Virus record (IMG/VR): IMGVR_UViG_3300022912_000011
Coordinates: 1 to 54,461 of that record
Origin: a virus
Length of the DNA: 54,461 nt
Strand: one strand, 5' to 3'
Every line of letters begins with the position of its first letter. The first letter of the stretch is position 1. The notes under the pieces are model-generated. The model did not search any database, was not told where the DNA came from, and was given only the letters and a program-made list of their open reading frames with translations. This document shows positions 14,993 to 22,076 of the stretch, one piece after another. Made by a program: the position numbers and the translations under genes.

Positions 14993-15133
14993 CTATGCTT
15001 TGCGGAATAATACCACTGCTATTATACAAAGACACACAAACGCCAAAGCATGCAGGTTAGTACTGGCGTATATATATCCTTGAGCAGCAATAAGAAATAA
15101 TATAACACAGCTAAATCTTTGAGCGAGTTTCAT
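14993..15133 (-). CDS. 46-aa two-helix membrane peptide
   Basis: ATG 15133 overlaps the stop of the 80-aa gene (ATGA). Two hydrophobic stretches, FSCVILFLIAAQGYIYA and ALAFVCLCIIAVVLF, span most of the peptide. TAG at 14993 is followed by the ribosome site of the next gene. Confidence 0.45.
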   Translation of the reverse strand: MKLAQRFSCVILFLIAAQGYIYASTNLHALAFVCLCIIAVVLFRKA

Positions 15134-15372
15134 TTAACTATCTCCTTGCCGGGCCATTTCAAAAGCATAGCCGCAAAGATAAGTTTTTCAGCATGATGTT
15201 GTCTCACATCCTGCGTGAGTTGAAGAGGATTGCCAATAAAAGTACAGCCATCCATCCTTCTGAAACTCTTCTCCTTTTTAACAATGTGCGCTCCTATTCG
15301 TGATAGACATTTATCTCGACTCCAATAACCAGTTGTACCTTGCTTCCTTTGAATCTGTTTAATAATGTTCAT
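15130..15372 (-). CDS. Basic 80-aa protein, unknown
   Basis: Begins MNIIKQIQRKQGTTGYWSRD, is rich in Lys/Arg/His and contains single cysteines. It could bind nucleic acid, but no known motif is present. It is coupled to the 46-aa membrane peptide. Confidence 0.5.
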   Translation of the reverse strand: MNIIKQIQRKQGTTGYWSRDKCLSRIGAHIVKKEKSFRRMDGCTFIGNPLQLTQDVRQHHAEKLIFAAMLLKWPGKEIVK

Positions 15373-15405
15373 GCTATCCTCCCAACTAAATAGGAAAGAA
15401 CTTTG

Positions 15406-15606
15406 TTAATCTCTAAAAAACCTAAACATAGGCTCGTGATCATCTATTGCTAATTCCATTTCTTTTATAGTATTGATTGCCATTCTTATTTTTGTCATAA
15501 TATTTAATTTTGTATCCTGTGAAATATAATTTCCTTTTATATAGCTATCATGCATACTTTCTATAACACTTTGTAATTCTTCAATAGCTATATCTTTCTT
15601 GCTCAT
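15406..15606 (-). CDS. 66-aa helical protein, unknown
   Basis: Begins MSKKDIAIEELQSVIESMHD. It is predicted as two helices joined by a short beta turn. It has weak ribosome-site support (GAGGATA). The 188-bp gap upstream (15607-15794) holds a 10-nt tandem repeat (attgcattac/attgcattat at 15670-15689) and the hairpin at 15735. Confidence 0.5.
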   Translation of the reverse strand: MSKKDIAIEELQSVIESMHDSYIKGNYISQDTKLNIMTKIRMAINTIKEMELAIDDHEPMFRFFRD

Positions 15607-15734
15607 ATTATCCTCTCATTTGGTTATCTCTTAGGTTTCTAATAGTACAGCACCCTGTTCGTGCCATATATTGCATTACATTGCATTATATTTATACAAG
15701 ACTTTTTTATCTTCTTTTATTTAGTTTTATAAAC

Positions 15735-15772
15735 ACTGATACCCCTGTTACTTTCGTAACAGGGGTATCAGT
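15735..15772 (-). terminator. Strong hairpin after the 355-aa gene (terminator candidate)
   Basis: A perfect 17-bp stem around a TTTC loop, 23 nt after the stop of the leftward gene. On the minus strand it is followed by a T-containing but not pure-T tail (gtttataaaa), so efficiency is uncertain. Confidence 0.6.
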
Positions 15773-15794
15773 TAACTGTTGATGGTGCAATTAC

Positions 15795-16862
15795 TTAACT
15801 GGCTAACAGCTTGTTGAAAGCCTCGCAGCTATCAGGGCAAACAACCTTGACGCTCTGCTTACGAATGTGCGTTCCGGTTCTGATAGCCTTTGCAAGAGGT
15901 TCACCTTCTTTAATCGGCTTTGCATGCTGGAAGTACTTCGCCAGTATTGCATTGTCTCCGCTAAACAGATTATTCTTGATACCACGTTTGAATATCCGCT
16001 CAGTGCCATCCGTGTACTTGGCGAAATTGTACCCCTCTTTTGTGGCTAACAAATGCCACAAGGTTTGACCGTGTTGATACGCCAGTTGCAATTCGTTATC
16101 CTCCAACCAGCTTGCATGCGCCTTGTTCTTGTCGTTGTAACGCTCACAGAGCTTGTCCGCCGAAGGATAAATGCGCCCCTCACTATCTTTGTAGGCTTTG
16201 GCTTCTTTGTCGCTGTGAAACAGTTGCAACTGCTCAGGACTCGCCGCATCGAACAGATCGTTGATAGTCACTTCGGTAGGGTCATCGCCAGAGATATCGA
16301 TGAATAAAGCCATACTCCGCTTTATCATCATTATCTCTACTTTATCCAGAGGGGTAAGGGATTCGATTTTGTCAGCATCGGTAAAGAACACAAAAGGCTC
16401 ACCTTTGTGTTCCGAACCTGCCAACAAATGCCACAAGTCAACATCGTAGGAGCCAGTAGGAGAATTAACAAAACCATCCCCGCCTTGTTCCTGAGTGATA
16501 ATAACGTGACTTCCCTTTTCCAGACTGATGCCCTGCTCTACTGTGCTTTTCATCTTGTTAACTCTGCGAAGCTTGCTATTCAGCTTAGACATTTTAAAAC
16601 CTTTCAACTGTGTCCCTTGTGATTGTTTGCCGAAATCATACCTTGTAACGTCCATAGGACAACCACAAGGGACGATTAAACTGCAATCAGTAGGGAGACA
16701 ACCATAACCATAATCAACTCCGTAATGACTGCCCTTACAGTCACTAAGGGATAAGTGGTTTACAGCTTTATCTCTCTCTATATCACGTCCCACAAATATC
16801 AGTGGTACGTTTTTAGATATTTTTGTACTAAATTCAGCAGATTTTTTAAATTCTTTCTGCAT
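15795..16862 (-). CDS. 355-aa protein with repeated LWHLLA motif, unknown
   Basis: The frame opens at ATG 16862, just downstream of the promoter candidate 16883-16912. ATG 16592, preceded by GAAAGGTTTTAAA, is the alternative start (265 aa). Residues 1-90 are Cys/Gly-rich (CKGSHYGVDYGYGC, PCGCPMD) and may bind metal. Residues 110-355 contain two related segments, DLWHLLAGSEHKGEPF (about 147-162) and TLWHLLATKEGYNFAKYTDG (about 269-288), suggesting an internal duplication. Like the Ubl gene, it is more GC-rich than the surrounding tiny genes. First gene of the leftward early block, so probably made early and in quantity. Function unknown. Confidence 0.6.
   Translation of the reverse strand: MQKEFKKSAEFSTKISKNVPLIFVGRDIERDKAVNHLSLSDCKGSHYGVDYGYGCLPTDCSLIVPCGCPMDVTRYDFGKQSQGTQLKGFKMSKLNSKLRRVNKMKSTVEQGISLEKGSHVIITQEQGGDGFVNSPTGSYDVDLWHLLAGSEHKGEPFVFFTDADKIESLTPLDKVEIMMIKRSMALFIDISGDDPTEVTINDLFDAASPEQLQLFHSDKEAKAYKDSEGRIYPSADKLCERYNDKNKAHASWLEDNELQLAYQHGQTLWHLLATKEGYNFAKYTDGTERIFKRGIKNNLFSGDNAILAKYFQHAKPIKEGEPLAKAIRTGTHIRKQSVKVVCPDSCEAFNKLLAS
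16612..16673 (-). promoter_or_regulatory. Hairpin inside the 5-prime part of the 355-aa reading frame
   Basis: Arms 16612-16626 and 16659-16673 pair at 14 of 15 positions around a 32-nt loop, just upstream of the internal ATG 16592. If translation really starts at 16592, this would be a leader hairpin; if at 16862, it lies in coding sequence. Confidence 0.35.
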
Positions 16863-16882
16863 CCTGCATCTAGCCTTTTTGA

Positions 16883-16912
16883 ATTGTAAAACACTTGTCC
16901 AACCAGAGACAA
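16883..16912 (-). promoter_or_regulatory. Promoter candidate for the leftward early block
   Basis: On the minus strand, TTGTCT (16912-16907) and TACAAT (16888-16883) are 18 nt apart with AAGTGTTT before the -10. This resembles the AAGTGTGT of the other phage promoters. It lies 21 nt upstream of ATG 16862. Weaker than the others. Confidence 0.5.
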
Positions 16913-17067
16913 GTTAACACCTTTAGACCCATAAAGCAAGACTTTTATCTACCTATATATAAAGAGTTACAGAGCTATTAGAATGATAATCACTATCAGG
17001 GGGAAGTCTTTTCTTTTATAGTACTTAGCAAGCTAAGTCCTTAAAAGAAGTAAGACTTGAAAGGCAT

Positions 17068-17155
17068 AAGCAAATGCTATCAAAGCGAAAACCAAAAGCT
17101 TCTAAAGCTATAAGCAACAACTATCTAAGCAGAAGCAACGGCTATCAAAGCAGAA
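17068..17155. repeat. Iteron-like 23-nt direct repeats in the gene-free region
   Basis: Three copies of an AAGCAA-nnn-CTATC-nAAGC-nGAA unit begin at 17068, 17112 and 17133; the last two overlap by 2 nt (21-nt period). The 16913-17555 stretch has no credible gene. It also holds short hairpins at 17168-17194 and 17408-17425 and a promoter at 17467. Iterons in a divergent intergenic region suggest an origin or a repressor-binding array. Confidence 0.45.
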
Positions 17156-17167
17156 GCATCTAAGATA

Positions 17168-17194
17168 TACCCCTAGTATCAATCATAAGGGGTA
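17168..17194. other. Short hairpin in the intergenic region
   Basis: A 7-bp stem (tacccct/aggggta) with a 13-nt loop. It could be a weak terminator or structural element beside the iteron-like repeats. Confidence 0.3.
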
Positions 17195-17407
17195 GACCCC
17201 ACCCCTCCCCTATCATTATTTCAGTTCTCTTTAAGTAATATCCCCCACGTATCTCATCCATTTTACAACATCTTATTCTCAAACTACCCCATTCTTATTC
17301 TCAATCTCTCTAAAACACCCCTGTACACAAGCGTTAAAAAAACTCCATAACTCCATCCCCATCAAAGCACTATGTCCACTTTGAGAATGACTTTGAGAAA
17401 GCACACA

Positions 17408-17425
17408 GGGGGGTCTTCGCCCCCC
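17408..17425. other. GC hairpin (gggggg-tcttcg-cccccc)
   Basis: A 6-bp pure G/C stem with a 6-nt loop about 40 nt upstream of the rightward promoter. There is no T-run beside it on the plus strand, so it is unlikely to be a simple terminator; it may insulate the late promoter. Confidence 0.35.
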
Positions 17426-17466
17426 ACCCCCTTCAAGGTTAAAGGTACTTAGAGTGAATTTTTTCC

Positions 17467-17495
17467 TTGACAAATCGACATAAATGTGTTATATT
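17467..17495 (+). promoter_or_regulatory. Sigma70-type promoter for the rightward late region
   Basis: TTGACA (17467-17472), a 17-nt spacer ending ATGTGT, then TATATT (17490-17495) with TG one base before the -10 (extended -10). It is the best-matching promoter of the set and drives the genes from 17556 on. Confidence 0.88.
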
Positions 17496-17555
17496 ACAGG
17501 CCAGTAGATTGCTATACACATATGTCACTGTAAGGCACATTAACCAGGAGATGAG

Positions 17556-17714
17556 ATGAAGTCTATCGAAGAAGTTTTGCTGAAGCTGGTAGAGGACTCC
17601 GACTTGGTAGAAGTGGTAAGCTGTCTGGATATATTCATAGCCCCGAAAGATAAATGCCGGGTGAAACTGTATGATGAAGACGGAGAGCAGGTCTATCCTG
17701 TGGAGGGAGCATGA
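17556..17714 (+). CDS. 52-aa acidic protein, unknown
   Basis: ATG 17556 follows CCAGGAG. An ATG 5 nt earlier is closed by a stop after one codon. The product begins MKSIEEVLLKLVEDSDLVEV and is a small alpha/beta-looking acidic protein. First gene behind the promoter at 17467; its stop overlaps the next start (ATGA). Confidence 0.5.
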   Translation: MKSIEEVLLKLVEDSDLVEVVSCLDIFIAPKDKCRVKLYDEDGEQVYPVEGA

Positions 17715-17836
17715 CAGTTCCCGAAGTAGATGTGAATGACCTGATAGATGAGTATGTAAGATTCAGAGATCAATCCATGTACATGATATGGAAACCGGGA
17801 GGGATACTTGAAGTCTTTAATGCAGAAGTGGGATGA
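17711..17836 (+). CDS. 41-aa protein, unknown
   Basis: Starts within the ATGA at the end of the previous gene and overlaps the next by 29 nt. The sequence begins MTVPEVDVNDLIDEYVRFRD. Support comes mainly from translational coupling. Confidence 0.4.
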   Translation: MTVPEVDVNDLIDEYVRFRDQSMYMIWKPGGILEVFNAEVG

Positions 17837-18425
17837 GGTATATAGACAGAAAGTAGTAGAGCGGTTTATAAATCACAAAGTAGCAGAATGTCTCAAGTGT
17901 AATGGCAAGGGATGGTATGAAGTAGGCAAGATAGAGAACTTGTGGATGATTGATAACCGAATTAAAAAACTCTGCTCATGTAGGGCAGAAGCCAAACGGG
18001 AGGTACTCATGGCATTAACACCATTAAGAAAAGATTTTCAGCAGTTGACGAATGATGAATTTCTGCACTTGAAGCGTTTAGGAATGCTGTATGAACTCTA
18101 CCCCGAATATGTAGAGACAATAGATACCAGAGGAAAAAAGATTAAAGCAGAAGAAAAGGCCAAAGGAAAATATGAGAAGTATGAACACCACAAGAAAGAA
18201 GTGTGGGTGAAGAAAGAACTCAAGGGAACTCACAGGGAATGCTGCCTGTGTTTCGATTGTGAGAACTTCCACCCGTTTGAGATTACGAATTGTCACATAG
18301 CACAGGCGAACTTTGAACTGTGTAAGAAGTTCAACACTGTACAACCTGTTTTTGAATGTCCTGAATTTAAGGAGAAGTTTAATGCCAAGACCCCAACAAC
18401 TCAAACGACTGAGAAATCTGACTGA
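17808..18425 (+). CDS. Zinc-knuckle protein, 205 aa, unknown
   Basis: Starts at TTG 17808 with GGGAGG 4 nt upstream, or at ATG 17820. The N-terminal CLKCNGKGW resembles the CxxCxGxG of DnaJ-type zinc modules and pairs with CSC about 25 residues later. A second cluster, CCLCFDCENFHPFEITNC, lies near residue 145. Between them is a Lys/Glu-rich coiled coil (KKIKAEEKAKGKYEKYEHH). This suggests two small zinc modules joined by a helix, perhaps nucleic-acid or protein binding. No known family. Confidence 0.6.
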   Translation: MKSLMQKWDEVYRQKVVERFINHKVAECLKCNGKGWYEVGKIENLWMIDNRIKKLCSCRAEAKREVLMALTPLRKDFQQLTNDEFLHLKRLGMLYELYPEYVETIDTRGKKIKAEEKAKGKYEKYEHHKKEVWVKKELKGTHRECCLCFDCENFHPFEITNCHIAQANFELCKKFNTVQPVFECPEFKEKFNAKTPTTQTTEKSD

Positions 18426-18552
18426 AGCTGAAATGCAAAGACGAGAGGGAGAACTTATCCCATATAGAGCAGAGCCGATGAAGTGGTATTGGAAGCTGGC
18501 AGGATTCGCAGCAGTAGTGATAACATTCATAGCAGCTATGGGAGGATGTTAA
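18382..18552 (+). CDS. 56-aa tail-anchored membrane peptide
   Basis: ATG 18382 lies inside the end of the previous gene and has AAGGAGAA upstream. A basic N-terminal half (MPRPQQLKRLRNLTEAEMQR) is followed by a hydrophobic helix (KLAGFAAVVITFIAAM) and a GGC end. The stop overlaps the next start (TAATG). Confidence 0.5.
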   Translation: MPRPQQLKRLRNLTEAEMQRREGELIPYRAEPMKWYWKLAGFAAVVITFIAAMGGC

Positions 18553-18695
18553 TGACGGAACGAAGGAATCTATCACAAGGAGCCATCTGGCAATCGGGAG
18601 CGGTAGACTTCTGCAAGTGTGGAGGACTGATACACCGGGATGGCAAATGCACTATGAACTGTAAAAAGCCCACAAAGAAAACGGAGAAGAAGTGA
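18552..18695 (+). CDS. 47-aa basic zinc-ribbon peptide
   Basis: Begins MTERRNLSQGAIWQSGAVDF. It has CKCGG and C-TMNC cysteines spaced for one zinc, then a Lys-rich tail. Ribosome site GGGAGGATG overlaps the previous gene end. Confidence 0.45.
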   Translation: MTERRNLSQGAIWQSGAVDFCKCGGLIHRDGKCTMNCKKPTKKTEKK

Positions 18696-19102
18696 AAGAA
18701 CAGTCTTTCTTAATCAAGCACAAAGGAAGCCCTGCTCTCCCCATCACCATACGGGAAGAGATCAAGACCGTGATAGATATGGGAGAATGCTGTGCATTGT
18801 TTGAGCAACACGGAGAGATGGATGATAATGCCAGAATGAACCTTCTGGCTAAAGTAGTGTCAGATATGGTCAACTCTTTTATACCCCTGAAGGTTAAACG
18901 TGGCGTGACGGCTGGCTGTGGAAGCCATAGGAAGGGCGTAGCGAGCTTATTCTATATAGACAATACAACTCTTAGCCATCTGAACGAATGGCCTAAAGAC
19001 AACAATGCAAGAATCCAAATCATTGTAGACTGTTGGAAAGACATACAGGATGTGCTGGACGCATTCGGAATAACTGTGGAGGCTAGGAATGACGCTAGAT
19101 AA
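18692..19102 (+). CDS. 136-aa protein, unknown
   Basis: Begins at GTG 18692 in a GTGA overlap. Mixed alpha/beta sequence with a TAGCGSHRKGVASLFYID segment and a helical C-terminus (IQIIVDCWKDIQDVLDAFGI). No catalytic motif is evident. It is coupled on both sides. Confidence 0.5.
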   Translation: MKEQSFLIKHKGSPALPITIREEIKTVIDMGECCALFEQHGEMDDNARMNLLAKVVSDMVNSFIPLKVKRGVTAGCGSHRKGVASLFYIDNTTLSHLNEWPKDNNARIQIIVDCWKDIQDVLDAFGITVEARNDAR

Positions 19103-19310
19103 AATACATATAAGAGAGAACTACGACGACAAGTACTCGTTCTGTGGGAAAGCTTCTGATAACTTCCAGACGAAGGAAGAGGTCAGGAAGAATGTGAATC
19201 ATGGAGAAACCCACCCCGATCACTTCTGTAAGACATGCTGGATTAAATGGATGCAGTGGTACAGCTTTACACGGAAGGGACTAGACATTCCAGAAAGTGA
19301 GAAACTCTAA
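19089..19310 (+). CDS. 73-aa zinc-binding protein, unknown
   Basis: ATG 19089 overlaps the previous end by 14 nt. It has a cysteine near residue 19 (YSFCGKASD) and a CKTC pair near residue 47 preceded by HPDHF. This resembles small Cys/His zinc modules such as ClpX- or HNH-type knuckles without the catalytic part. Confidence 0.5.
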   Translation: MTLDKIHIRENYDDKYSFCGKASDNFQTKEEVRKNVNHGETHPDHFCKTCWIKWMQWYSFTRKGLDIPESEKL

Positions 19311-19591
19311 TGGCTAAAAAGAAACGTCGCAGTATGATGGATGAAATGGCTGATATGGAACGAGAGATGTCAGACAGCACTAGAGCTAGGAAAGGTAAAA
19401 CAAATCCTAGGGTCTTGGCTGGTCTTAAAGAATTGGCTAAAAGAGTAAGTAAGAAAGGCAAGACAGTTTCTAGCGTTAAATCAAAGTCTGCTACTAAGCA
19501 GAGAAAGAAAGCTGTCAGTAAAGCGAGAAAGACTATGAACCATATTGACCCTAGAAGTGGAACATCAGGCAGAGCTAGGGACGGGAGGTAG
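19310..19591 (+). CDS. Highly basic 93-aa protein
   Basis: Begins MAKKKRRSMMDEMADMERE. The second half is Lys/Ser/Arg-rich (KRVSKKGKTVSSVKSKS, KQRKKAVSKARKT) and histone-H1-like in composition. It may bind DNA or RNA. It starts at the stop of the preceding gene (TAATG). No defined family. Confidence 0.5.
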   Translation: MAKKKRRSMMDEMADMEREMSDSTRARKGKTNPRVLAGLKELAKRVSKKGKTVSSVKSKSATKQRKKAVSKARKTMNHIDPRSGTSGRARDGR

Positions 19592-19592
19592 C

Positions 19593-19712
19593 ATGCCTAG
19601 ACCAAGCACAAGACGGAAAACTTCTTCTACATCTAAGAGCAAACCTCACAGGAGAAAGAAGATCAAAGGCCCGATTGATTCACGGACGGGCAAACCGAAG
19701 AGGAAACAATAA
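19593..19712 (+). CDS. 39-aa very basic peptide
   Basis: ATG 19593 follows GGGAGGTAGC; the stop TAA overlaps the next ATG. The product (MPRPSTRRKTSSTSKSKPHR onwards) is nearly all Arg/Lys/Ser/Thr/Pro. It could be a nucleic-acid-condensing peptide akin to the neighbouring 93-aa protein. Confidence 0.45.
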   Translation: MPRPSTRRKTSSTSKSKPHRRKKIKGPIDSRTGKPKRKQ

Positions 19713-19912
19713 TGGCTATTAAGAAACAGTGTGCTAACTGTATGTGCATTAATGAGATACATAACTTGACATGCATCATGTGTGGGAATGAACTTGCTGT
19801 AGCCCGACTGCCAAAAGGCTATACCAAGAACGAGAAGATACTTCCCTCCCTTTTAGATCACAAACGCATACGACATCTGACGAAAGATGAATTCCCGACA
19901 AGGATGATATAA
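19712..19912 (+). CDS. 66-aa zinc-ribbon protein
   Basis: CANCMC near residue 7 and CIMC near residue 21 form one zinc ribbon, with a short basic C-terminal part (DHKRIRHLTKDEFPTRMI). Coupled to both neighbours by TAATG overlaps. Confidence 0.55.
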   Translation: MAIKKQCANCMCINEIHNLTCIMCGNELAVARLPKGYTKNEKILPSLLDHKRIRHLTKDEFPTRMI

Positions 19913-20190
19913 TGGAAGCTTTTTTTGATATGCTAGCTTGGCGCACTTTGCTGCATTTCATAGGTGGATTTATTATAGGCTTTGTGTCGGCAGGGTTTAC
20001 TAGGTGGCTTATAATAGCAGTAGTGCTTGGAGTATTGACAATAAAAGAATTTTTTATAGACCCACATCCTAGTGATCTGTATTGGGTAAAATCAATTATG
20101 GATATAGGAGTGTGGAGTATAGCTATGGCACTCGGATATTTCGGGTACATGTATTGCAAAGGAGATAACAATGAAAGAACAGTCAAGTGA
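19912..20190 (+). CDS. 92-aa membrane protein with three hydrophobic segments
   Basis: Hydrophobic stretches (about 12-28, 30-45 and 62-82) suggest three membrane helices. The gene overlaps the next by 20 nt. It could be a holin-like or host-membrane protein, but it lies 32 kb from the endolysin. Function unknown. Confidence 0.5.
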   Translation: MEAFFDMLAWRTLLHFIGGFIIGFVSAGFTRWLIIAVVLGVLTIKEFFIDPHPSDLYWVKSIMDIGVWSIAMALGYFGYMYCKGDNNERTVK

Positions 20191-20341
20191 AACTAACAAC
20201 GGTAGCATGACCTTGAGGAACGCCAGAGATACTGGCCCTGCAAAACGTAAGATGAAGGGTTCACATACTGCGTATGATCCTCGTGATCGTGGTGCAAGCC
20301 CGAAAGGGAACCCTGCTGGCAAATGTGGACTTAGAGGCTAA
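20171..20341 (+). CDS. 56-aa Gly/Arg-rich peptide
   Basis: ATG 20171 follows AAAGGAGATAACA inside the end of the membrane-protein gene. Rich in Gly, Arg, Asn and Pro, with a single Cys near the end (KCGLRG); probably unstructured. Function unknown. Confidence 0.45.
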   Translation: MKEQSSETNNGSMTLRNARDTGPAKRKMKGSHTAYDPRDRGASPKGNPAGKCGLRG

Positions 20342-20353
20342 CAAGGAGATACA

Positions 20354-20827
20354 ATGGCTGTACCTAGGAGAAAGAAATCATTTGAGGCGAAACTATTTGA
20401 AGAGTTTGATGATAAGAAACTTCTTGAAGCTGCCAAGCTTATTTCCACAGGCAACCTCAAGAACGTACCTCAGTTGAACTTCATCCAAGGACTTATCAAT
20501 AGAAAGCTGGAAAAAGAGAAGACGGAAGGACATGTAGATATTGATTACATGTCCTTGCTTCAAGTCGGATGGGAAGCTTGTCGTGACGATGGATTGATGG
20601 AGCCGTTGACAAAAGCCCTTATGAACAAACAGCGAATGCAAAGAGGGGAGAATATAGAATCCCCCAAGAACTTTAAAGAACTTGAAGAAGTTGTTAAAAG
20701 GGTCGCTGAAGTCGAAGGGACTACTCAGGCTGATATCAAAGAAGGAGCCAAGCATTTTTTGAATGGAGATTTTGATAAGGAATTGGAGGAAGGTGAGGAT
20801 GTCGAACACAAAGCTGACCTTGAATGA
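20354..20827 (+). CDS. 157-aa protein, unknown
   Basis: Basic N-terminus (MAVPRRKKSFEAKLFEEF), helical middle and acidic end. AAGGAGATACA precedes the ATG. It overlaps the next gene by 29 nt. It lies just upstream of the TerS candidate and could belong to the packaging module, but no motif supports this. Confidence 0.5.
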   Translation: MAVPRRKKSFEAKLFEEFDDKKLLEAAKLISTGNLKNVPQLNFIQGLINRKLEKEKTEGHVDIDYMSLLQVGWEACRDDGLMEPLTKALMNKQRMQRGENIESPKNFKELEEVVKRVAEVEGTTQADIKEGAKHFLNGDFDKELEEGEDVEHKADLE

Positions 20828-21119
20828 ACCTGACCTGAACATCTTTAATAACGCAGAGGAAATGGATGTCCATATGAGTTCTAAAAAGCAGAAGATTAAG
20901 TTGCAGATTGAGAGGGCCAAGAAGCTGCCTAAAGAGGGAAGTACAGTCTCAGAGGTAGCAGAGGCTCTTGAAATGACTGACGATGAGATTGAGGCGAACC
21001 TGTCAGTGGGAGTTATCGTGACAAAGTTCACCAAGGGAAAACGGCTGGTAACAAACGAGTCCTTACTATGGGCCGTCAGAAACCAGAAACTGAAAGCATA
21101 TGAAGTCGAAAAAGACTAA
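20799..21119 (+). CDS. 106-aa protein with helix-turn-helix-like segment
   Basis: ATG 20799 follows GGAGGAAGGTGAGG. Residues around 46-75 (GSTVSEVAEALEMTDDEIEA) read like a helix-turn-helix. It may be a small DNA-binding protein linked to packaging or transcription of the module downstream. Moderate support only. Confidence 0.5.
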   Translation: MSNTKLTLNEPDLNIFNNAEEMDVHMSSKKQKIKLQIERAKKLPKEGSTVSEVAEALEMTDDEIEANLSVGVIVTKFTKGKRLVTNESLLWAVRNQKLKAYEVEKD

Positions 21120-21131
21120 AGGAGAAGCAAG

Positions 21132-22076
21132 ATGGCTAGTGATTTCTTAGAGAAGGCTGCTGCTGTATCACCAGCAGATGAGGATGAAGCTCGGTACGAA
21201 AGAGAATACCAAAGGATTGATTCTGGATTGGATGAAATAGAAGACGCTATGGGTGACGATGATGAAGCTCTGGAACTCGCAGAGGAAGAACGAGAAGAGT
21301 TTACTGAGTTCATCGAAGAGACAGACAACAATGAACCTAGAGAAGAGCGTGTAGTTGAGTTGCAGGAGCATGACCCTGAGAACGATGATGTAGACCACAA
21401 GGACAGGTGGAATAAGTTTGCCCAACAGAAGGGCTATCACGAGAGGGTTGTAGCAGAGCGCAAGGAACAGACAGGACACGGAGTAGTTGTACCTAATCCA
21501 GAAGAAGTAGTAATGATCGAAGAGAGTAGACTGAGAGCCAATCGTAAGAAAGAGATTGAGAAGGAGCGTAAGGTGACTCAGGCTACTATCGTAGATAAGG
21601 CCGGGAATGAGTTGAAGACACATGTGCCGAAGAGGGTGCATGAGTTGTCGAAGGAAATTAAGGTTCCTTCAAAAGAGATCATAGCTATACTTGGGCTGAA
21701 GTCGCATCTGACCAAGGTTACACTTGAGCAGGAGAAAGCACTGACAGCCGCTTTAGCAAAACAGAAAACGAAGAAGAAAGAAAAGAAGCCCATCAAGATG
21801 AAGAACAGGGACAAGCAGGTTCAGGCTGAACTGAGCAAGTCCCGTAAGGAAATGTTCGAAGCTGACCCATCAAGGATTGATTGGGTTCCCACAGACGTAG
21901 TAGATAATGTTGGCATGCATCCTGCAATGTGGAGGGCATACCTGCTTTGGTTCCGTGACATGCGTAAAATGAAGCCGGGACTTACTTACGAGGAAGCGAA
22001 AGGGTCGTTGTCCAGAATGGGACACCCTATGCGCTATAGGGCGAGGATGGCACAGAGACAGCAAGCGAGGATTTAA
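21132..22076 (+). CDS. Terminase small subunit candidate with IF2_N-like domain
   Basis: Protein of 314 aa directly upstream of TerL, with TAATG overlap. Residues 1-90 are acidic, 100-160 helical. Residues 166-210 (KRVHELSKEIKVPSKEIIAI, then KSHLTKVTLEQEKALTAAL) closely resemble the small N-terminal helical module of bacterial translation factor IF-2, a fold that also occurs as a DNA/RNA-binding module. Residues 211-225 are Lys-rich, followed by the C-terminal domain 240-314. Place and length suit a small terminase that recognises DNA and hands it to TerL. The TerS call is positional and the domain resemblance is by eye. Confidence 0.6.
   Translation: MASDFLEKAAAVSPADEDEARYEREYQRIDSGLDEIEDAMGDDDEALELAEEEREEFTEFIEETDNNEPREERVVELQEHDPENDDVDHKDRWNKFAQQKGYHERVVAERKEQTGHGVVVPNPEEVVMIEESRLRANRKKEIEKERKVTQATIVDKAGNELKTHVPKRVHELSKEIKVPSKEIIAILGLKSHLTKVTLEQEKALTAALAKQKTKKKEKKPIKMKNRDKQVQAELSKSRKEMFEADPSRIDWVPTDVVDNVGMHPAMWRAYLLWFRDMRKMKPGLTYEEAKGSLSRMGHPMRYRARMAQRQQARI

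Noticed and set aside
15811-16622. Several plus-strand frames opposite the 355-aa gene
   Set aside because: They are overlapping shadows of one another and of the minus-strand gene, which has a promoter candidate and a plausible terminator.
17279-17473. 64-aa reading frame on the minus strand
   Set aside because: It covers the G/C hairpin and the rightward promoter, has odd composition and lacks a ribosome site.
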